DNA of 64,000 nt, from the NCBI GenBank assembly GCA_026874595.1, contig CM049320.1:32088214-32152213 (forward strand), given 5' to 3'. The first letter of the stretch is position 1. Every line of letters starts with the position of its first letter. The notes under the pieces were generated by a model. It had not been told where the DNA came from. It did no database searches and saw only the letters and a list, made by a program, of their open reading frames with translations. A program made the position numbers and the translations under genes. Positions 58,506-64,000 of this stretch are shown piece by piece. The DNA comes from Sipunculus nudus. Taxonomy: Eukaryota > Annelida > Sipuncula > Golfingiida > Sipunculidae.

Positions 58506-61500
58506 AGATTGCTTCTGTAAATGTGAGAGGTTTGAGTAGCCATAGAAAGAGAAGGGAATTATTTTATTGGCTAAACGGGAAATCGTTTGATATTTATTTT
58601 AGTCATCGTAGCAATAAAGCTAGTGGAGTCTGTATATTAGTGAAAAAAAACTGGAATTCAAATCAAAGACAGTGTAAAAGATGAATATGGGAGATTTCGT
58701 ATTGTCAATACAGTGATTAGATTACATACTATTACATTAGTCAATATTTATGGGCCAAATAAGGATGAACCAGAATTTGTACAAGTCTCATTAATGTATT
58801 AGCAGAAATAGAAGTAGACGAACTTATTATTGCCGGAGATTTTAATGTTGTTATAGGCTCACCACTTGATAAAGATGGAAGGAATGAACATACACATGAT
58901 AAAGTGAGACAGATACTGAGACAGTGGATGGAATTAGCCCAGTTATCAGACATTTGGAGAGAACAACATCTATACACCTTTAAATACACCTTGCATAAAT
59001 ATAACACCAAACCTGTGTTTTTTTTCGACTGGATTATTGCTTCAACAGTTACAGCTCTCCCTCAGATATCAAGCATGGTTACAAGACTGATCATTCGTTG
59101 ATATCCATTAGTTTAAGTGACCAAAAAGGGGACCTGGATATTGGAAGCTTAACTGTTCTTTATAAAAAGATTAAAATTATATTAAAATTATAAAAGAATG
59201 TATTAAATCAACAGTTCAGATTAATAAAGAAGCTGATCCAGGTCTTTTGTGGAATAAACTCAAATGTCAGATTAGAGGTAAAATCATAGCATATGCATCT
59301 AGGAAAAAGAAATCGAATAAAAATAAATTATTGAACCTAGAAGGAGAATTGCAGGAAACACATTATCATTATAATATAACTTAAAGCCATTAGGATAAAC
59401 TATAATGGGAAACTCTACGAAACAATTATTGGATATTTATTGAATAAAAAACTAAGGGTGCTGTTGTAAGATGAACAAAATGGTATGCAGAAGGTAATAA
59501 ACAAAAAAAATACTTTCTACAATTGGAAAAAAGGTACTATGATCAGAAATATATTCTTAAAATGAAAGACCAGAGTGGTAAAATACTTTCAAATACAAGA
59601 GACATTTTAAATTAACAATTTAGATTTTATAAAGTATTATATTCATCAGCAGGCCCTGATGAAAATTATAGATCAGAATTTTATACCCAGCCTCATTTAA
59701 ACTCACCTGCAGAAGAAGAAAAACACTTATCTGATACAGATTTTACCTCATCTGAATTTGTTACTAAACTTTAAACTTTACAGAATAACAAAACACCTGG
59801 GCCAGATGGATTCCCTGCTGAATCTTATGAAACGTTTTGGGAAGATCTAAAAAAATATTACATTAATGCTGTTGTTTACTCTTTTAATATTGGTTCTTTA
59901 CCTCTGATTATGCGGCAGGGCTTTCTTTGTTTGATACCTAAGAAAGGACAAAGATTCAATACTTCTAAAATATTGGTGCCCTCTTTCATTGTTGAATACA
60001 GACTATACAATATTCGCAAAAACCCTGGCTAGTAGACTTAAATATATCCTACCTCGTACCATAAATTCGGACCAAACAGGTTTCATCAAAAATAGATATA
60101 TTTGGGAAAATAAAATAAAAATCACAGATATATTTGCTTATGCCAGAAAACAAAAAAAATAAACAACTACTTCATATAAATTGATTTTGAAAAAGCTTTC
60201 GACTTTTTAGTATGGTTTCATATTCAGAATACTTTAAATCTTTTTCAATTTGGATTATTCTTTTAAAAAATGGGTTAAAATTATTAATACTTATATAAGC
60301 AGTTGTGTTATAAATAGAGGATGGGCAACTGAGTATTTCACAATTTCTCGTTGTGTAAGACAAGGTGGCCCCTTATCACATTCTGAAATATTAGCATGTA
60401 AATCAGGAATAATTAAACTATTCAGGAAGTATATATTGTTGATAAAGAATATAAATTAATACAAAATGCAGATGGTACCGCTTTAACGCTGACAAGGGGA
60501 TTCCAATTTGTTAAAAAAGCCATTAAAACATTTGCACATTTTGAGAAAATATCAGGACTTAAGGGAAATATAACCGTAGTTATGCCAATACATGATATAA
60601 TTTATGAAGAAGGAAATATAGCGGAAAAAAAATATGACTCCAGTGGTGTTTAGAACCGGTCAAAGTACTTGGCATATACATCCATCCAGACTGGAGGATA
60701 ATGAAGGACATAAAATACAAAGAGGTCCTAAGTAAAATAAAAACAGCTGTTAATACATGGTCCAAGAAGACCATGTCTGTGTCTGAATGGATCGCTATCA
60801 TAAAAGCTCATATTTTGTCAGTATTAACTTATGCCCTTCAGGTTTCACCTAATCCATCAGCAGAGTATATCAAAGAAATTGAATCATTACTTTACAGATT
60901 CATTTAAGGTAAAAAAGACAGAATTAACAGAACAACGCTAGTCGCTCCAACAGAAAGAGGAGGGCTTGGTATGATACATATAAAATAAAAAATGGAAGCC
61001 ACAAAAATTAATTGGGTTAAACGATTTTTATCAGGACACATAGGAGAAGGATGGAAAAATTTATTTAACCAGCAGTTCAAGAGAAAAGGTCAGTTAATAT
61101 TTAAATGTAATTTAGAAAGCACACACACAAAATACTCTAACAAAACATGTCACCCTTTTAGGAAAGAAGTGTAAAAAAATATGGTGTAAATATAATTTTG
61201 ATTAAGTAAATATGTGTCATGATATTTTATCACAAATATTATTCTTCAACTCATGTGTTACAATAGATAGAGATATAGTATATGATAAACTTTTATATAA
61301 AGCTTGTATAAAAAAGATCAGTGTTTTAATTAAAACAATTAATCATAAATATGTATTTCTATCATACAATGAGTTTATAAATAAAACTAAAGCTAAAATT
61401 AAGAAAATGCATTTTATGAGTTTAGTAGAAAAATTTCCCACTATTTGGGAAAAAAAGAAATAAAAATATGTGAACCTAGTACTATATTATGTAAAACAAA

Positions 61501-61860
61501 ATTAAATAAAGTGATGGAAATGAAGAAAGTTACAATTATTATATATAATGAACTTCTACTCAACATTTATACAAAACCTACAAAGATGATTGAAAAATGA
61601 AACAAAGACATGGAATGTGAATGTGAAGAAACAATATTTGAGGCTTTTAATAATATAAAGAAAACAGCCATATCAGAAACACTAAGAATTCAAACTTATG
61701 CATAGATGTATAGCCCTTAACTCATTTATTTACAATTGGAAAGAAAGATCGTATTCTTTTTTTTTCTCTTTTTCTAAAAATGAGAAGGAATCCTTATTGC
61801 ATCTCTTCTTTCAGTGCAGGGTAACCCAGAAAATAATGTTAGAGATGAAAAGCTGGCTTT
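58506..61860 (+). pseudogene. LINE ORF2 remnant (endonuclease and reverse transcriptase)
   Basis: KIASVNVRGLSSHRKRRELF begins the APE endonuclease; a deletion follows after FDIYF, then GVCILVKKNW, ELIIAGDFNVVIG and QLSDIWREQH. The RT part has NNKTPGPDGFPAESYETFW, LIPKKGQ, TGFIKNRYIWEN, IDFEKAFD, and at the catalytic box NADGTALTL, where the usual second Asp is Gly. Then EPVKVLGIYIHPDW, TWSKKTMSVSEWIAIIKAHI and RGGLGMIHIK follow, with a final SFSKNEKESLLHLFFQCRV. Order and wording fit Tx1/L1 elements. Multiple stops show it is inactive. Confidence 0.82.
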
Positions 61861-62345
61861 CTTTCTAAAAACTGTGTTGTATTCAACAAAACGAATTGCT
61901 CCTCACTTGATATATTACTTCTATTATTCAAAAGTTTACATAAATATGTAAATGTAGAGACATATTGCCATACCTTGACAGTTTACAGGCTTATATTAGG
62001 CAGATACATAATATTGAGATAAACATAACTAAACAAAATGGTTATATTATTGTTCACCATATCATATGGAAACTATTAATCAATTACTTAGAATAGTTCT
62101 TTTTTAATCATCATCTCTGAAACATTCCACTGAACATTGATTATATATTCTTGACCCTCTGGATTACCTGTACAAAGTTCATAATGGTTTTGTATTTCTA
62201 TGTTTGTATGCGAGTAATTGTTTGTTGATGTGATGTATTTTTTAATGTCCAGTGAATGTACTTTGTAGTAGCCGTAGTTTGCTTTTCAGGTTTGCTATAC
62301 ATTGTGTGTGTATTTTGTTTGTTTATAATAATAAAAAAAATAAAA

Positions 62346-64000
62346 GCGACTACTTATAACACGGCGTCAAGAAGTCTCTTCATCTTTAGTATATATAACG
62401 ATGGAAATTGGTGTTGATATAAAGCCTTTTTATATTTAAAGTTATTATTTAAAGCCATAAGAACCCCCAAGGACTTCTACTTTAAGTGATCCGAATGTGC
62501 TTCCATAAAGAAGCCACTTTCATTATGACCTCCGTATCACCATTAAAACACACGATTCACTTTTGCCCCAGTGTAATTTGCTTTACATTTTCCAAAATCG
62601 GTTTTTCAACACAACGTTGGTTTACTGTGTGGCAACGTGTTATTTTGCCAGGAAGGATACGATCAAAGAGTAGCGAATCTTGCCTATTGAAAATATGTCT
62701 AAAAGCATCTGGAATCAGTTTACTTTAAACCGGACCCAAAAAAAATCCGAATATCAGGTTTCAAGTTGGTTACAGTACACGGCAGCTTCTTTGCAAATAT
62801 ATCTGGAAATATGGAGCCTTCAAAAATTCAATGAACAGCAGATAACCTCTCCTATATTGCCCTTCAAACAAAATACAATATTGGACGTTGAATCTCTTAT
62901 TTTGGGCCTTCATTGTTTTACTCAAATTCTCCACATAAATGGTTAAGATACACATGTAATTTAAGTTCCCCAATTTTGTGCACACACTTAGTGTGAAGTA
63001 TATCTGTGAAGTCAATGCACACACTTTAAATCAAGCACCTCAGAACGAGGCCCACAGGGCTCACCTATATAGTAAGTAAAATCCAAAGAACCATGTTCTC
63101 AGAAACAAAAGCCTTATACGTTTATGCTTTGATCGTTACCAGTTAATCTCGAGTTTGCGTGTATAGCTTATTATATCTGAATTAGGAATGCATATATGAC
63201 GATAAAAGAGTATTACCGAAATATAACGGTTTTTTTTTAATTCATACTAGAGCCACCTTTATTTTGTATAGCCTAGTTATTCATGTAATATAATCATATA
63301 CCTCTCGGTACGACTGCACGACTTCTGAATTCCATTTGCACAAATAGTGGTCAGCTGAAGGTTGAAATATGATCTAAAATACTAATACTCAAATATGATA
63401 TGAGTAATCTCGTACCTGATCCTGATGCCTGTACTGGTAAAATTAAATTCCCCAAGTGGTTCAGCTTCTTAAAAATGAAAACCTATAAGTTGTCATGATA
63501 TATGATATGGCACGCTCCTCCAGTGGGTTGTCCAGGACAACATTTATGAAAACTTTAGCCTGGTTTCATGCTCTGTGATAATAAAGATATTGGTATTCAT
63601 ACTCATTCGCTAATTTAATTATACCTGACAAGCTGAATTACAAAAACGGTCTAAACAGGAGTTTATATTGATTAAACTACCTATTTAAGAAATAAAATTT
63701 CATTAAGTGAGTATAGCATTATCCCCTCTCAGATAACATTACCCCTCTCGTGTTTACAACAGAACAATTTACTGACTAATATATGTAAACCTGTACTGGG
63801 TTACTTTAATTGCGGCTAAAATAAGAAAACCTTAGGTATACAAATATGTGTAATAACTTTTCATGATCCATCTGGAACTTTATTTCATACCGAAAGAACA
63901 TTTTTGTCATGAAAAGAAGAGCCTGATTGATATATCTTTTTATTGATTGATGCAAGAAATCCGATAAAATTACTAAAGGCTCGGACGTAAAACAACACGA
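62346..64000. other. Intergenic, nothing recognised
   Basis: AT-rich sequence after the LINE tail. Short overlapping open frames at 62,486-63,024 on both strands show no recognised motif. Confidence 0.5.

Larger units (their letters stand above)
55640..62345 (+). mobile_element. L1/Tx1-type LINE, decayed
   Basis: A non-LTR retrotransposon in plus orientation: ORF1 remnants at about 55,850-56,709, a spacer, ORF2 remnants at about 58,506-61,860, and an A-rich end (AATAATAAAAAAAATAAAA) at about 62,326-62,345. Both ORFs contain many stops and frameshifts. The 5' boundary is unsure. Target duplications were not recognised. Confidence 0.82.

Overview
This is a eukaryotic window: short coding exons with GT/AG splice sites, AT-rich introns, many AT and CT microsatellites, LINE and Ty3/Gypsy relics, and recently duplicated gene fragments. 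The gene families (GH29 fucosidase, cytosolic sulfotransferase, a DUF1647-like glycosyltransferase, a juvenile-hormone-acid-methyltransferase-like enzyme) and some dispersed repeat motifs suggest a lophotrochozoan, most likely a mollusc. That assignment is an inference from family content and base composition, not a proof.

Layout. 1-10,485 (+): the 3' half of an alpha-L-fucosidase gene. One exon is present as two adjacent, equally long (98 bp), phase-identical copies 66 bp apart; joining both would shift the frame, so they look like mutually exclusive exons. The next intron carries a 70-bp minisatellite of about 24 units with a 630-bp higher-order duplication. 10,486-16,490: no gene seen. 16,491-20,966 (-): a complete four-exon gene for a type II membrane, DUF1647-like glycosyltransferase (369 aa); a short terminal-inverted-repeat element sits in its first intron. 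21,000-26,000: no gene seen.

26,000-44,200: a sulfotransferase neighbourhood. One intact two-exon gene (31,709-33,058, +, 292 aa) is surrounded by broken copies (26,010; 30,265; 43,174-43,870) and by a duplicated upstream block (38,620). A gag-like LINE ORF1 with zinc knuckles and no reverse transcriptase (28,122-29,940) is inserted here. A 190-bp segment at 24,698 recurs perfectly, in inverse orientation, at 40,788.

44,500-55,100 (-): a tandem pair of SAM-dependent methyltransferase genes. The copy at 52,532-55,075 is intact (four exons, 283 aa); the copy at 44,553-46,511 is dead (lost donor site, two stop codons). Between them lie a two-unit 198-bp tandem repeat and a decayed Ty3/Gypsy integrase. 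55,640-62,345 (+): a decayed L1/Tx1-type LINE with ORF1 and ORF2 remnants. 62,346-64,000: nothing recognised.

The intact genes are probably independent metabolic or glycan enzymes. What stands out is birth-and-death evolution by local duplication, plus the duplicated exon in the fucosidase.
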